A stretch of 64,000 nt of DNA from an uncultured Lachnospiraceae bacterium (GCA_910585905.1 CAJUID010000001.1:230011-294010); one strand, 5' to 3'. Positions 51,177-60,010 are shown, numbered from the stretch's first letter. The notes: generated from the sequence alone by a model not told the origin. Numbers and translations: made by a program.

Positions 51177-51905
51177 TTAAATCTCATATCCCCTTGGCGT
51201 AACCATCTGCCCTCTGACTACTTTTGTCTGTGAATTTCCTATAAAAACAGTTGTAAACATATCTACCTCTGCCGCTGCCAGTTCCGAAAGTGGAAGAATC
51301 TGCCGTTTCTGCCCCTCCCTGCCGATATTGCGCACAACACCACAGATTGTTTCCGGCTGTTGCTGTTCCAAAAGAATTCTGCATGCCCTGTGTAAATAAT
51401 CACTTCGCCTTTTACTGGCTGGATTATAAAGACAGATACAAAAATCTGCCGCCGCTGCCGCCGCTAACCGTTTCGCAATCTGTTCCCATGGTGTCATCAG
51501 ATCACTTAAACTGATTGCTGCAAAATCATGTCCTAACGGTGCGCCAAGCACCGCCGCTCCAGATATGGCAGCAGTAATCCCAGCCACAACTGTGATTTCC
51601 ACCGTTGGGTATGCCATTCCCATCTCCATAAGCAGGCCCGCCATACCATACACACCTGCATCGCCACTGCACACAACGCATACCTTTTTGCCCTGGCTGG
51701 CGGCCTCTAAAGCCATATGACACCTTTTTTTCTCTTGCCGCATTCCCGTCACAATAAATTCTTTATCCGAAAAATATCTTTTTGCCAGATTCACATACAC
51801 GGTATACCCGGCAATTATTTCACTATCCTTTAGTACACGTTCTGCTTCTAATGTTAAAAATGAATATTCACCAGGCCCAATTCCTACTACATATAATTGA
51901 TTCAA
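51177..51905 (-). CDS. cbiH: cobalt-precorrin-3B C17-methyltransferase CbiH
   Basis: 242-residue SAM-dependent methyltransferase (CobJ/CbiH) that methylates C17 and drives ring contraction in the anaerobic pathway. VVGIGPGEYSFLTLEAERVL, CSGDAGVYGMAG and the FCICLYNPASKRRSDYL segment are typical. The start overlaps the cbiFG stop by 4 bases. Confidence 0.93.
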   Translation of the reverse strand: MNQLYVVGIGPGEYSFLTLEAERVLKDSEIIAGYTVYVNLAKRYFSDKEFIVTGMRQEKKRCHMALEAASQGKKVCVVCSGDAGVYGMAGLLMEMGMAYPTVEITVVAGITAAISGAAVLGAPLGHDFAAISLSDLMTPWEQIAKRLAAAAAADFCICLYNPASKRRSDYLHRACRILLEQQQPETICGVVRNIGREGQKRQILPLSELAAAEVDMFTTVFIGNSQTKVVRGQMVTPRGYEI

Positions 51906-53779
51906 AATATTCCTTTTCCTTTCTTTGCTGCGAGCGCAATGGCCACACCGTTATAGATTTTTTTGCGGCAAAGAAATTCACATTCCTTTCCAGCCGCCAA
52001 AGCAGCACTTCTCTCACAGACACAAGGTACGCCAGTCACTTCCTCCACAAATGGCGAGCTGCTAAATTCCCCCTCCACCCCAAGAAGCTCCTGCGCCGTA
52101 TAAGTAAGAAATTTAAGTTTTGTGCCTCTGCAAAAGTCTAGCAACCCCTTTTCTTCTCTTTTTAGTTCAATACTGGCTACCGCACACAGAGCCTCTTTTC
52201 TAATCCCTTGTTCCCTAAGGCACTGTGCTACTGCATCGTTTATTTTTTCTTCCGGCGTCCCTTTCCTGCAGCCAATCCCAACAACCACAAGTTTCGGCAC
52301 TAATGTTAGTATCTGCCACTCTGAAGATTCGCGGTATTCCTTAAACATTGGTATATATTCTAACGGTCGATATGAAATGCAGATTAAACTGGACGACAAG
52401 CAATTTTTCAGTCCGCTGCTATCTTTCCCTATAAAGAAAAGCTCACTTGGCAGTTCCCCGGTTAATGGTATCTCTGAGTAAACACCAATCCTTTCCCCCT
52501 CCAAAATTCCCGCAGAAATTCGTTTGGCGATATCCCAGTCCATCACTGCCATCTGGTTTTTTCTCGCAAAATCATCCACTGCAAATTTTCCGTCCAGATC
52601 AGTAGCCGTTGTTACTACCGGAACTGCCCCTGTATATTGCGCAATTTTTCTTGCCAGATCATTTGCGCCACCAGCATGTCCTGATAGAAGGGAAATACAG
52701 TGTTCTGCTTTTCCATCTAGCACAATGACTGCAGGGTCTGTTGATTTATGTCTGATATAAGGGGCTATGGAGCGCACAGCAATCCCAGAGGAGCCAATAA
52801 ATATCATTGCATCACACTGATAAAACCACTCACCTACCATTTCTTTTAAACTTCGCCTGTCTGAAACCTCTCCTAAACTGCTGCATTTTACAAGACAAAT
52901 AATCTTGCTGCCTTGCTGACCGATTTTTAAATTATGTTCTAGTTCCTTCATTACCTCATATGCCTGGATACTACATGCAATTAGGACAGTCGTATTGATA
53001 CCAAAATCTGGCGCGATATCCTCCCTCACAGTTCCTTTCCGAAACCCCGTCGTAAATGCGGCATCATATAGCTTTGATTTTTGGTACTCCTTCCCAAGAA
53101 CATTTCCCACCACAATCAATGCCGTCTTATTGATTCCTTCTCTCGCCATATCTTCGGGCAGTTTTTCTATTGTTGTATGGAGAATCTTTTCTTCGGGCCA
53201 TGTAGCTTTATAAACTACAGCAACAGGCGTTTCCGCACAATATCCCCCCGCAAGCAGCTCCTCCCTCACCTTTTCTGCAAGGCCGGATGACAGAAAAAGG
53301 ACCATAGTAGACTGATGCGCGGCCAGTTTCCGTATGCTCTCCTGCTCAGGTACCGGTGTGCGCCCCTCTGCCCTTGAGATAATAACACTTTGGGAGACGC
53401 CTGGAAGCGTGTATTCGACCTGCAAGGCGGAGGCTGCACCAAAAAGTGAACTGACACCTGGACACACAGAAAATGCAATCCCTCTTTTGTCCAGCTCATC
53501 CATCTGTTCCCTGATTGCCCCATAAATAGAGGGGTCGCCCGTATGAAGGCGCACAGTAAACAGTTCTCTTCGTTCTGCTTCTTCCATTACAGCAATTACT
53601 TCATCAAGAGCCATATAAGCACTATTATAGATTTCACAATCCTGCTTTGCCTCTTTCAATAATGCTGGGTTGACAAGAGAACCCGCGTAGATAATAACAT
53701 CGGCCTGCCTTAGATAATTAAGCCCTCGGACTGTGATTAAATCCTCCGCCCCCGGTCCGGCTCCAACAAAATATACCAT
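51902..53779 (-). CDS. fusion: CbiF methyltransferase + CbiG hydrolase
   Basis: 625 residues. About 1-250 is cobalt-precorrin-4 C11-methyltransferase CbiF (VYFVGAGPGAEDLITVRG, LHTGDPSIYGAIREQ, GVSSLFGAASAL). About 260-625 is CbiG, the cobalt-precorrin-5A hydrolase that opens the delta-lactone and releases acetaldehyde (IFIGSSGIAVRSIAPYI, LLSGHAGGANDLAR, VGIGCRKGTPEEKI, and the final RSAALAAG). These are consecutive steps, so channelling is plausible. It starts directly after the cbiD stop with an AAGGAG site. Confidence 0.93.
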   Translation of the reverse strand: MVYFVGAGPGAEDLITVRGLNYLRQADVIIYAGSLVNPALLKEAKQDCEIYNSAYMALDEVIAVMEEAERRELFTVRLHTGDPSIYGAIREQMDELDKRGIAFSVCPGVSSLFGAASALQVEYTLPGVSQSVIISRAEGRTPVPEQESIRKLAAHQSTMVLFLSSGLAEKVREELLAGGYCAETPVAVVYKATWPEEKILHTTIEKLPEDMAREGINKTALIVVGNVLGKEYQKSKLYDAAFTTGFRKGTVREDIAPDFGINTTVLIACSIQAYEVMKELEHNLKIGQQGSKIICLVKCSSLGEVSDRRSLKEMVGEWFYQCDAMIFIGSSGIAVRSIAPYIRHKSTDPAVIVLDGKAEHCISLLSGHAGGANDLARKIAQYTGAVPVVTTATDLDGKFAVDDFARKNQMAVMDWDIAKRISAGILEGERIGVYSEIPLTGELPSELFFIGKDSSGLKNCLSSSLICISYRPLEYIPMFKEYRESSEWQILTLVPKLVVVGIGCRKGTPEEKINDAVAQCLREQGIRKEALCAVASIELKREEKGLLDFCRGTKLKFLTYTAQELLGVEGEFSSSPFVEEVTGVPCVCERSAALAAGKECEFLCRKKIYNGVAIALAAKKGKGIF

Positions 53780-54979
53780 TTACTTCTCCTTTCCAAACTG
53801 CCGGATTAGTGCATCTGCACCTGCCGTCTGTCCCAGATAACCAAATGTTTCCGAAAATAAAACCACCCCGCAATTTAACTTGTGCAGCGCATTATTACCT
53901 GCTCTGTGGCTGATATGCCTGTCGATTTTCTCACACAGACTTTTTAAAACCTTCTCCCGTAAATTATTTTGTTCTAGTATTTGCAAGATTTCCTCTGTAT
54001 TAATACATTGCATTATCTTTAATACAAGTTCTGGGTTTCCGCCGCACAGAACTGAGTGGACTGCCAAAATTTCACATCTTGCGTCTGCAACTTTTGAGTG
54101 GGTATTCATAATCCCCGCTGCTAATTTTACCAGTTTGCCCAGATTTCCTACCAGTAGAAAGTTTTTCATTCCATATGCCACCGCCAGATCAATTGTTTCT
54201 CCAATATAATTGCTGCACTTTATGCTTTTTTCTAAATCTAAATGAAGGTATTCTGAAATATATTTTTGTCCGTAATTTCCTGGTGTAACTAGCAGGTTCT
54301 TTTTTCCCCTTGCGCTAAGCTGCCGGATTTCTGCCTCTATAGTATCTACAATCGCTTTTTCACTCATCGGCTCTACAATCCCGCTGGTTCCCAGTATGGA
54401 AATCCCCCCCTCGATTCCAAGCTTTGGGTTAAATGTCCGCTTTGCCAACTCCTTCCCTTGCGGCACCTTAACCAGAATATATAACTTTCCATAATTTTCT
54501 GCCTGCCTGCAAACTTCATATACTGCTTGAAATATCATTTCTCTTGGAACTTCATTAATGGCAGCCTGTCCAACCTGCTGCTCCAATCCCCCCCGCTGTA
54601 CTCTTCCAACACCGACACCACCATCCAACACCAGATTAGGAAACCGATTGTCATAAAATGCCTTTGGGGGGCATTCTGTACTATCTGCTATTTTTTTTAT
54701 ATGAACAGTAATCTCAGCATGATTCGTCACATCGGGATCATCACCGCTATCCTTTTTTACCGTAAACTCTGCGTTATCTTCTGCATATGTATCCAAAAAA
54801 ACAGAGATTGGTACGTCCAATCCCTTCGGCGTATGGATTGTTACCGATTTGTATTCCTCCCCTAACAAAAGCAGGGTGGCAGCAGCTTTTGCCGCCGCTG
54901 CTGCACAGGTTCCGGTTGTAATACCACAGCGGAGTCTCTTTTGGTTTTTTGTCATATAATATTCCATTCTTTTCACCAT
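53780..54979 (-). CDS. cbiD: cobalt-precorrin-5B C1-methyltransferase CbiD
   Basis: About 399-residue enzyme specific to the anaerobic route: CGITTGTCAAAAAKAAA at the N-terminus, DDPDVTNHAEI, GGVGVGRVQRGGLEQQVGQAAINEVPR in the first half, EGGISILGTSGIVEPMSEKA and TPGNYGQKY later. Three candidate ATG starts (54979, 54967, 54955) have only weak ribosome binding sites, so the N-terminus is uncertain by up to eight residues. A short repeat-like end lies just upstream. Confidence 0.93.
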   Translation of the reverse strand: MVKRMEYYMTKNQKRLRCGITTGTCAAAAAKAAATLLLLGEEYKSVTIHTPKGLDVPISVFLDTYAEDNAEFTVKKDSGDDPDVTNHAEITVHIKKIADSTECPPKAFYDNRFPNLVLDGGVGVGRVQRGGLEQQVGQAAINEVPREMIFQAVYEVCRQAENYGKLYILVKVPQGKELAKRTFNPKLGIEGGISILGTSGIVEPMSEKAIVDTIEAEIRQLSARGKKNLLVTPGNYGQKYISEYLHLDLEKSIKCSNYIGETIDLAVAYGMKNFLLVGNLGKLVKLAAGIMNTHSKVADARCEILAVHSVLCGGNPELVLKIMQCINTEEILQILEQNNLREKVLKSLCEKIDRHISHRAGNNALHKLNCGVVLFSETFGYLGQTAGADALIRQFGKEK

Positions 54980-54991
54980 TTGGCTTAGCGT

Positions 54992-55008
54992 GTGTTTGAA
55001 GCTTGCTT
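54992..55008 (+). repeat. isolated end of the palindromic element family
   Basis: GTGTTTGAAGCTTGCTT matches the outer end of the element at 37040 (GTGTTTGAAAATTGCTT) at 15 of 17 positions. It lies in the 96-base gap between cbiL and cbiD, and an ACACAC-type counterpart near 55050 may pair with it. It is probably a degraded copy. Confidence 0.4.
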
Positions 55009-55075
55009 ATATCAAATAAATTATATTGCTGTGACAATTTTTATTTTCTTACACACTCTTAAAGCTATCCACGTC

Positions 55076-55774
55076 CTATTGGCTATCTTTTACTACGATT
55101 GTTGTAAAATACCCTGCATCTTCCTTGAGATTCCCAATATCATGAAATACTGCCTGCCCTTCCATTCCGCAGTTTGTCACTGCATAGGCTTTCACCTGAT
55201 CTTCCTCTTCTAGCCTGACAAGCCGCTTTTTGACTTCACCTATTTTTCCACCCGATTTCATTAAAATCCTAGTGCCACTATATTGTTCCCACTCTCCGAT
55301 ATCATAGGAGCCTGGTAGAATATGTATATTCTCTTTTCTTGCACCAAGCGGAATACCTAGCGCAGCGGCAACCGCACAAAAGGATGGGACCCCGCTGACA
55401 ATCTCAGCCCGATAACCAGCTTCCAGAACCCTACTGTGCAGTTCCATATACGTTCCATAAACCGCAGGGTCTCCTAGATTCAGAAACGCGATGTTTCTGC
55501 CATTGTTTAATTCTATAATTAATTTTTGACATCCCTCTTTGTAGGCATCTGATAATTTTTTCTTGTCCTTTGTCATTGGAACTGGAACAGCAAGTATCGG
55601 TTTTTCTTCTATTTCCTGCACAGCCTTCCGAGCCACCTGATATGCTGTACAAGAAGCTGGTGTTGCCGCTGGAATTCCAATGATATCACATTCTCTTATT
55701 ATTCTTACCGCTTTTATGGTAATTAACTCTGGGTCACCTGGTCCTACCCCAACACCATATAAAATTCCTTTCAT
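55076..55774 (-). CDS. cbiL: cobalt-precorrin-2 C20-methyltransferase CbiL
   Basis: 232-residue SAM-dependent methyltransferase acting after cobalt insertion. ILYGVGVGPGDPELITIKAVRII, FLNLGDPAVYGTYMELH and GVPSFCAVAAALGIPLG are diagnostic. The ATG at 55774 is 6 bases after GGAG; the in-frame ATG at 55801 is rejected. It follows cbiK by 62 bases. Confidence 0.93.
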   Translation of the reverse strand: MKGILYGVGVGPGDPELITIKAVRIIRECDIIGIPAATPASCTAYQVARKAVQEIEEKPILAVPVPMTKDKKKLSDAYKEGCQKLIIELNNGRNIAFLNLGDPAVYGTYMELHSRVLEAGYRAEIVSGVPSFCAVAAALGIPLGARKENIHILPGSYDIGEWEQYSGTRILMKSGGKIGEVKKRLVRLEEEDQVKAYAVTNCGMEGQAVFHDIGNLKEDAGYFTTIVVKDSQ

Positions 55775-55836
55775 GTTATACTCCGTCTTTCCTAATCTCA
55801 AATTCTCTCCACAATTTTGTCCATCAGATGATATTT

Positions 55837-56601
55837 TTACAGATTACAAAATTTATCTGTATATATCTTCCGAAATTCCGGGTATTCCCCTAGCCCCTTG
55901 ACAAGTGTTTTAACTTGGTATCCGGCCTCTTTTAGTTTTACAGCATATGAATCCGCCTCTCCCGCCATATCATTTCTGGCATGATCCCCTGCCACAACCA
56001 TAAAAGGATGAAGTATTACTTTCTTCGCAAGATTTTTTATCTTCATTACCCGTATGATATCTTCAATATCTGGTTTTGCCTCTACCGATGCAATATGTAC
56101 GTTTTCAATACCAAGTTGCCGAAACGCCTCATTCATCTGTTGATAGCGGATATTCGCTTTATCTTCTGTGCCATGCCCCATCAATACATAGGCATATTCA
56201 GGCCGGAATTGTAATATATCACACAACAACTTTGCCACCTCCACACAGTCCTCCTTTTCTTGAAGCACTGTGGATGCAATTTTTAATTCCTCAAACGCAG
56301 GGCGGTATTTTTCTATCGCACACACCATTTTCTGATACTCTATTCCAGGAATCATATGGGATGGGACCACATAAAGATTTGTAATATGCTTTTCAATCAT
56401 TATATGGATTGCTTCGTCCACTGTATGTATCTTGACCCCCTGCCCCGAAAGCTTTTCTACAATCATTCCGCTTGTATATGCCTGATAAACCGGAACACCA
56501 TCCCCCACCTTTTCTAAATCCCTGCAAATACAGTCTAAGCTTTTTTGTGCTGCATCTCTGTAACTTGTTCCAAAGCTAACAAGCAGTGTCGCTTTTTTCA
56601 T
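55837..56601 (-). CDS. cbiK: sirohydrochlorin cobaltochelatase CbiK
   Basis: 254-residue class II chelatase inserting cobalt into sirohydrochlorin, marking the anaerobic cobalt-early pathway. LLVSFGTSYRDAAQKSLD opens the protein. VVPSHMIPGIEY carries one conserved His, and VLMGHGTEDKANIRY and HPFMVVAGDHARNDMAG carry others. There is no signal peptide, so it is cytosolic. It overlaps cbiN by 26 bases, coupling cobalt import to insertion. Confidence 0.92.
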   Translation of the reverse strand: MKKATLLVSFGTSYRDAAQKSLDCICRDLEKVGDGVPVYQAYTSGMIVEKLSGQGVKIHTVDEAIHIMIEKHITNLYVVPSHMIPGIEYQKMVCAIEKYRPAFEELKIASTVLQEKEDCVEVAKLLCDILQFRPEYAYVLMGHGTEDKANIRYQQMNEAFRQLGIENVHIASVEAKPDIEDIIRVMKIKNLAKKVILHPFMVVAGDHARNDMAGEADSYAVKLKEAGYQVKTLVKGLGEYPEFRKIYTDKFCNL

Positions 56602-56893
56602 GTTTTTTCCTCTCTACCATCCTGCCCATAAGAAAGGCAATCACTCCTACACCGATTCCCGTCTGCACACAGAATAAAAGACTTTCTACCTCACCGGGAA
56701 TCTCTCCGTCTAATACTGTCTCCAAAATTGGCGTAAACCAGGGCTCATATTCCCCTGAAATCTCCTCAACCTTAACACTTCCCGCATCATCTGAACCGCC
56801 AAACTGTGCCCCTTTTAGGACAAACAACGGAACGATAATTATAACGGCTACAAGAATCAATAACAGTATAACAAGTTTCGCATCTTTTTTCAT
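56576..56893 (-). CDS. cbiN: cobalt ECF transporter small subunit CbiN
   Basis: 105 residues with two transmembrane helices (about 7-26 and 79-97) and the extracytoplasmic loop FGGSDDAGSVKVEEISGEYEPWFTPILE typical of CbiN, which helps load cobalt onto CbiM. Its end overlaps cbiK by 26 bases. AAGGAAAGG precedes the ATG. Confidence 0.9.
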   Translation of the reverse strand: MKKDAKLVILLLILVAVIIIVPLFVLKGAQFGGSDDAGSVKVEEISGEYEPWFTPILETVLDGEIPGEVESLLFCVQTGIGVGVIAFLMGRMVERKKHEKSDTAC

Positions 56894-56941
56894 GTTTTTT
56901 CCTTTCCTTTAATGATAAAATAATTGAATATGAATAGAAAG

Positions 56942-57694
56942 TTAATTGTTACCTGGCCTATTAAATCCGACAGCCTTCAACTCCTGCTTTGCATAATTTT
57001 CTAGTGTGATTACGATTATAACCGTTAATAGACCTTCCACTATAGCGAGTGGAATCTGTGTTGGCGCAAATACACCTAAAAACTCTAACACGGACGTGCT
57101 CACTCCGCCCTCCATGCTGGGATAAGCAATGCCTAATTGAATGCTAGTGACACAATATGTAACTAAATCACCTATCGCTGCTGCCAAAAACACACCAGCC
57201 CTTTTACTTAAGTTAAATTTCTTAAAAATCTGGTATATTCCAAAAGAAACAAAAGGTCCTGCAATTGCCATAGAAAATGTATTTGCCCCCAATGTCGTCA
57301 AACCGCCATGTGCCAGAAGAATTGCCTGAAAAATCAGCACGGTTATACCAAGAATGCTAGTAGTACACGGGCCAAAAAGGATTGCGCCAAGCCCGGTGCC
57401 TGTCATATGGGAACAACTTCCCGTTACGGATGGGATCTTAAGAGCAGAGATCACAAAAATATATGCCCCTGACATTGCTAAGATCGTAATCGCTCTAGGA
57501 TTTTCTGAAAATATCTTTTTCATTTCCAGAAACCCTTTCACTAAAAATGGAATGCAGACTGCCCCCCAAGCAATACAGAGCGTTGGCGGGAGATACCCTT
57601 CCATAATATGCATTGCCCCCGCTGTCTGCCCGGCGACAAAAACGGATGCAAACAAAATACTAATCTTCCAAATCCTTTTTTCCTTGCTTGTCAT
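56942..57694 (-). CDS. cbiM: cobalt ECF transporter substrate-specific subunit CbiM
   Basis: 250-residue membrane protein with a cleavable N-terminal signal-like helix before the mature metal-binding N-terminus MHIMEGYLPP, whose His chelates Co(II). Further motifs are SCSHMTGTGLGAILFGP and LLAHGGLTTLGANTFSMAIAGP, with about six transmembrane segments. AAAGGAG lies 9 bases before the ATG. Confidence 0.94.
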   Translation of the reverse strand: MTSKEKRIWKISILFASVFVAGQTAGAMHIMEGYLPPTLCIAWGAVCIPFLVKGFLEMKKIFSENPRAITILAMSGAYIFVISALKIPSVTGSCSHMTGTGLGAILFGPCTTSILGITVLIFQAILLAHGGLTTLGANTFSMAIAGPFVSFGIYQIFKKFNLSKRAGVFLAAAIGDLVTYCVTSIQLGIAYPSMEGGVSTSVLEFLGVFAPTQIPLAIVEGLLTVIIVITLENYAKQELKAVGFNRPGNN

Positions 57695-57768
57695 CTACAG
57701 ATACTCCTTTCTTTTTTGGTGATTGCAGGAGTGCAAAGCACAAAGCAATCGGCATTTACAAGTAGTGG

Positions 57769-57785
57769 TGCCGCTAAAAGCGGCA
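57769..57785 (-). promoter_or_regulatory. short hairpin between cbiO and cbiM
   Basis: TGCCGCT (57769-57775) pairs perfectly with AGCGGCA (57779-57785) with a 3-base loop, 8 bases after the cbiO stop. There is no U-tract. It may stabilise the upstream transcript end or tune relative expression. Confidence 0.4.
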
Positions 57786-57792
57786 TGTCAGT

Positions 57793-58650
57793 TTATGTCT
57801 CAGTTAGACTATAAGTAATCCTACTTACTATTTCTTCCGGGGTAAGCGGATAGTCGTCTTCATTTGTCACAATTTGTCCCGCTATCAGTGCCTCCCACAC
57901 AGCCAATGCAAATGGCTTTTTTAAATGTGCCTGCCTTAAGATTTCCGGACTTTTAAATATTTGATTTGGAGTCCCATCAGCAATCAGGCTGCCATCAGCA
58001 AATACCAGAATCCTATCTGCAAAACGGTATGCAAATTCTACATCATGAGTTGCAATCAATAGTGTTTTGCCATCCTGATGCAGCTTTTCTAAAATGCGTT
58101 CCACCTTTTCGGCATTTACTGGGTCTAGCGCTGCCATCGGCTCATCAAAGATAAAAAGTTCTGGTTCCATTGCCAAAATATCTGCAATACTCACACTTTT
58201 TTTCTCTCCGCCGCTCAGATAATGCGGCGCCCTCTCCTGCAGGTTGGAAAGTGACATATACTCTATTGTCTCATCCACCCTTTTTATCACCTCATCCCTG
58301 CTTAATCCCAGATTCACAGGCCCAAAAGAAATTTCTGCTTTTACATTGGAAGCAATCAACTGACTGTCGGCATCCTGAAATACAAAGCCTACCTTTTTCC
58401 TTAATTCCAGAAAATCCTTTTTCCCTATTTTCTTCCCAAACAGATAAATTTCCCCACCGTCTGGCTGTAACACTCCATTTAAATTTAGAAAAAAAGTTGA
58501 TTTCCCAGCCCCATTCGGCCCCACGACTGCTATTTTTTCATTGCTTGCAATAGATAAATTAATGTTATTTATAACCATTTTATCCTCATAAGCAAATGAA
58601 AGATTTTTGACCTCTATCAGAGCTTTTGTACCAATCGTATCATTTCGCAT
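57793..58650 (-). CDS. cbiO: cobalt ECF transporter ATPase CbiO
   Basis: 285-residue ATPase energising cobalt uptake: Walker A GPNGAGKST (44-52), VGFVFQDADSQL (Q-loop), signature YLSGGEKKS, Walker B LFIFDEPMAALDP, and switch His in IATHDVEFAYRFA. It works as a dimer with CbiQ and CbiMN. It starts 38 bases after the cbiQ stop. Confidence 0.94.
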   Translation of the reverse strand: MRNDTIGTKALIEVKNLSFAYEDKMVINNINLSIASNEKIAVVGPNGAGKSTFFLNLNGVLQPDGGEIYLFGKKIGKKDFLELRKKVGFVFQDADSQLIASNVKAEISFGPVNLGLSRDEVIKRVDETIEYMSLSNLQERAPHYLSGGEKKSVSIADILAMEPELFIFDEPMAALDPVNAEKVERILEKLHQDGKTLLIATHDVEFAYRFADRILVFADGSLIADGTPNQIFKSPEILRQAHLKKPFALAVWEALIAGQIVTNEDDYPLTPEEIVSRITYSLTET

Positions 58651-58688
58651 TTTATCATTCCCCTTTTCCGCCCGATTCTATTTCATTT

Positions 58689-59450
58689 TCACCAAACAAT
58701 TGCGGTTAGTACAATTCCGGCAAAGTAAAATAAAGTACATACAATCTGCCAGACCTGTACGGGCTTTTTTTCTGTTAAAAATTCCAGTTTTCCATGATAT
58801 CCTCTTGCTAGAAGCGCATTATAATACGCATTCGCCTTTTTCATGGAAACTATGAAGAGACTTCCGCCTATGGCTGCAAAACTTCGGCAGGACTGAATAA
58901 AACTCCGGCAGCCAAGCCTTGCTTTTGCCGCTGTCTGCATTTGGTATGCCACATCAAATAAAATAAAAATATAGCGGTAGGTCAGATTCATTAGTTCCGT
59001 CAATAATCTTGGCAGATGCGCCTTCTGCAACACAAGAATAATCTCATTCATCGGTGTAGAAAAAGCCATCATAAAAAGAGCACTCATTCCCGCTATTGCT
59101 TTCATAAAAACATTTACCGCTAAAAATAAGCTTTCCCTTGTCAGGCACAGATAAAAAAAGTACAATGATAAATTCCAGTCCCCAACGGGTTCCCCGCTAA
59201 AAGAAACTGCTATTGCAGTACAGCTAATGATCAGAAAGGATAGCGGTACGAGCAGATAGCGAAAATATACTTTGGGCGGTATTTTTCCTAAAAGTACGGT
59301 GAACATTCCCATTGCAAAGATTACAATAAGAGAGGTGAGAATGCAGTCCAATAAAATCACAAAGCACAATGTTAAAAAACCTGTTGACACTTTAAGTGAA
59401 GCATTCCAGTCCCTCATTCCTGAACGATATGCATAGTAGTCAATCTGCAT
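58689..59450 (-). CDS. cbiQ: cobalt ECF transporter T-component CbiQ
   Basis: 253-residue transmembrane coupling subunit starting MQIDYYAYRSGMRDWNASLKV, with about five or six helices. Its two Ala-Arg-Gly-type coupling helices are AAKARLGCRSF and ALLARGYHGKLEF. The ATG at 59450 is 6 bases after AAGGGG; the frame to 59537 runs back through the terminator hairpins and is rejected. It is the first gene after the riboswitch, whereas the common order is cbiM-N-Q-O. Confidence 0.92.
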   Translation of the reverse strand: MQIDYYAYRSGMRDWNASLKVSTGFLTLCFVILLDCILTSLIVIFAMGMFTVLLGKIPPKVYFRYLLVPLSFLIISCTAIAVSFSGEPVGDWNLSLYFFYLCLTRESLFLAVNVFMKAIAGMSALFMMAFSTPMNEIILVLQKAHLPRLLTELMNLTYRYIFILFDVAYQMQTAAKARLGCRSFIQSCRSFAAIGGSLFIVSMKKANAYYNALLARGYHGKLEFLTEKKPVQVWQIVCTLFYFAGIVLTAIVW

Positions 59451-59478
59451 AAATATCCCCTTTATCCCCCAAAAAATT

Positions 59479-59526
59479 AAAAAGCCTATCTGTTTTGCAT
59501 GATAAAATCTGCAATCACAAATAGGC
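59479..59526 (-). terminator. terminator hairpin directly upstream of cbiQ
   Basis: On the minus strand GCCTAT (59521-59526) pairs with ATAGGC (59484-59489), extended by a bulged inner TGT/ACA and TGCA/TGCA-type pairing, and is followed by TTTTT (59479-59483). It ends only 29 bases before the cbiQ ATG, a position expected for the OFF state of the riboswitch. Confidence 0.7.
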
Positions 59527-59528
59527 AT

Positions 59529-59553
59529 AAAAAGCAACCCCCGCGGTGTTGCT
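59529..59553 (-). terminator. second terminator-like hairpin in the cbiQ leader
   Basis: Minus-strand AGCAAC (59548-59553) pairs with GTTGCT (59533-59538) around a GC-rich loop and is followed by TTTTT (59529-59533). It lies immediately upstream of the cbiQ-proximal hairpin. Confidence 0.6.
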
Positions 59554-59571
59554 AGATAAATGACAATAAAA

Positions 59572-59595
59572 AAGCAACTTTCAAACGCGCTCTAG
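59572..59595 (-). repeat. isolated end of the palindromic element family
   Basis: On the minus strand CTAGAGCGCGTTTGAAAG, then TTGCTT, matches the outer end of the element at 37040-37064 with few changes. It lies inside the cbiQ leader and may be a remnant of a former insertion that now forms part of the expression platform. Confidence 0.55.
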
Positions 59596-59620
59596 CAAAA
59601 GTTTTTCCAGAACTTTTGCT
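59594..59620 (-). promoter_or_regulatory. 10-bp perfect hairpin in the cbiQ leader
   Basis: AGCAAAAGTT (59594-59603) pairs perfectly with AACTTTTGCT (59611-59620) around 7 bases. It lies between riboswitch aptamer and terminators and could be an antiterminator or spacer helix. No U-tract follows directly. Confidence 0.5.
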
Positions 59621-59727
59621 GGTCAGCCACCGCATTAAAACCACTTTTTCGCGCCACAAAAAAACTCCCAGGGAAGCTTGCTTTATAAGAATTTGTACAT
59701 CGCAAATCTTATAATTACGAACAAAAA

Positions 59728-59900
59728 GGCAGGTCTTCTGACTTCAGCATCATAATATTTTTTCGTCTTCCCATTTGCACAGTGACTGCCTTTCGGCTAA
59801 AAAAATACTCCGCATACACAGCGACGGGATCGCTCAGGATTCTCACCTGATTCCCTATTATCCTGAACCACAGCACTTAGACTGCGCTGCATCAGGCACC
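59728..59900 (-). ncRNA. adenosylcobalamin (B12) riboswitch
   Basis: On the minus strand the leader of the cobalamin operon carries the core signature: GGTGCCTGATGC at the 5' side, GGGAATCAGGTGAGAATCC in the middle, TCCCGTCGCTGTG after it, and the 3' B12-box helix AGTCAGAAGACCTGCC pairing with the 5' GGCAC/GGTGCC side. It controls uptake and synthesis genes by coenzyme B12 level, here most likely by transcription termination upstream of cbiQ. Confidence 0.92.
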
Positions 59901-60010
59901 TTTTTATTTTATATTTTATAACTGTATGCCGCTTTCAACAGCATAACTATGTATGACAATAATAGCATAAATCTTGGAAAAATCAAGTGCAAAGGAACTT
60001 TCAGTTCCTT

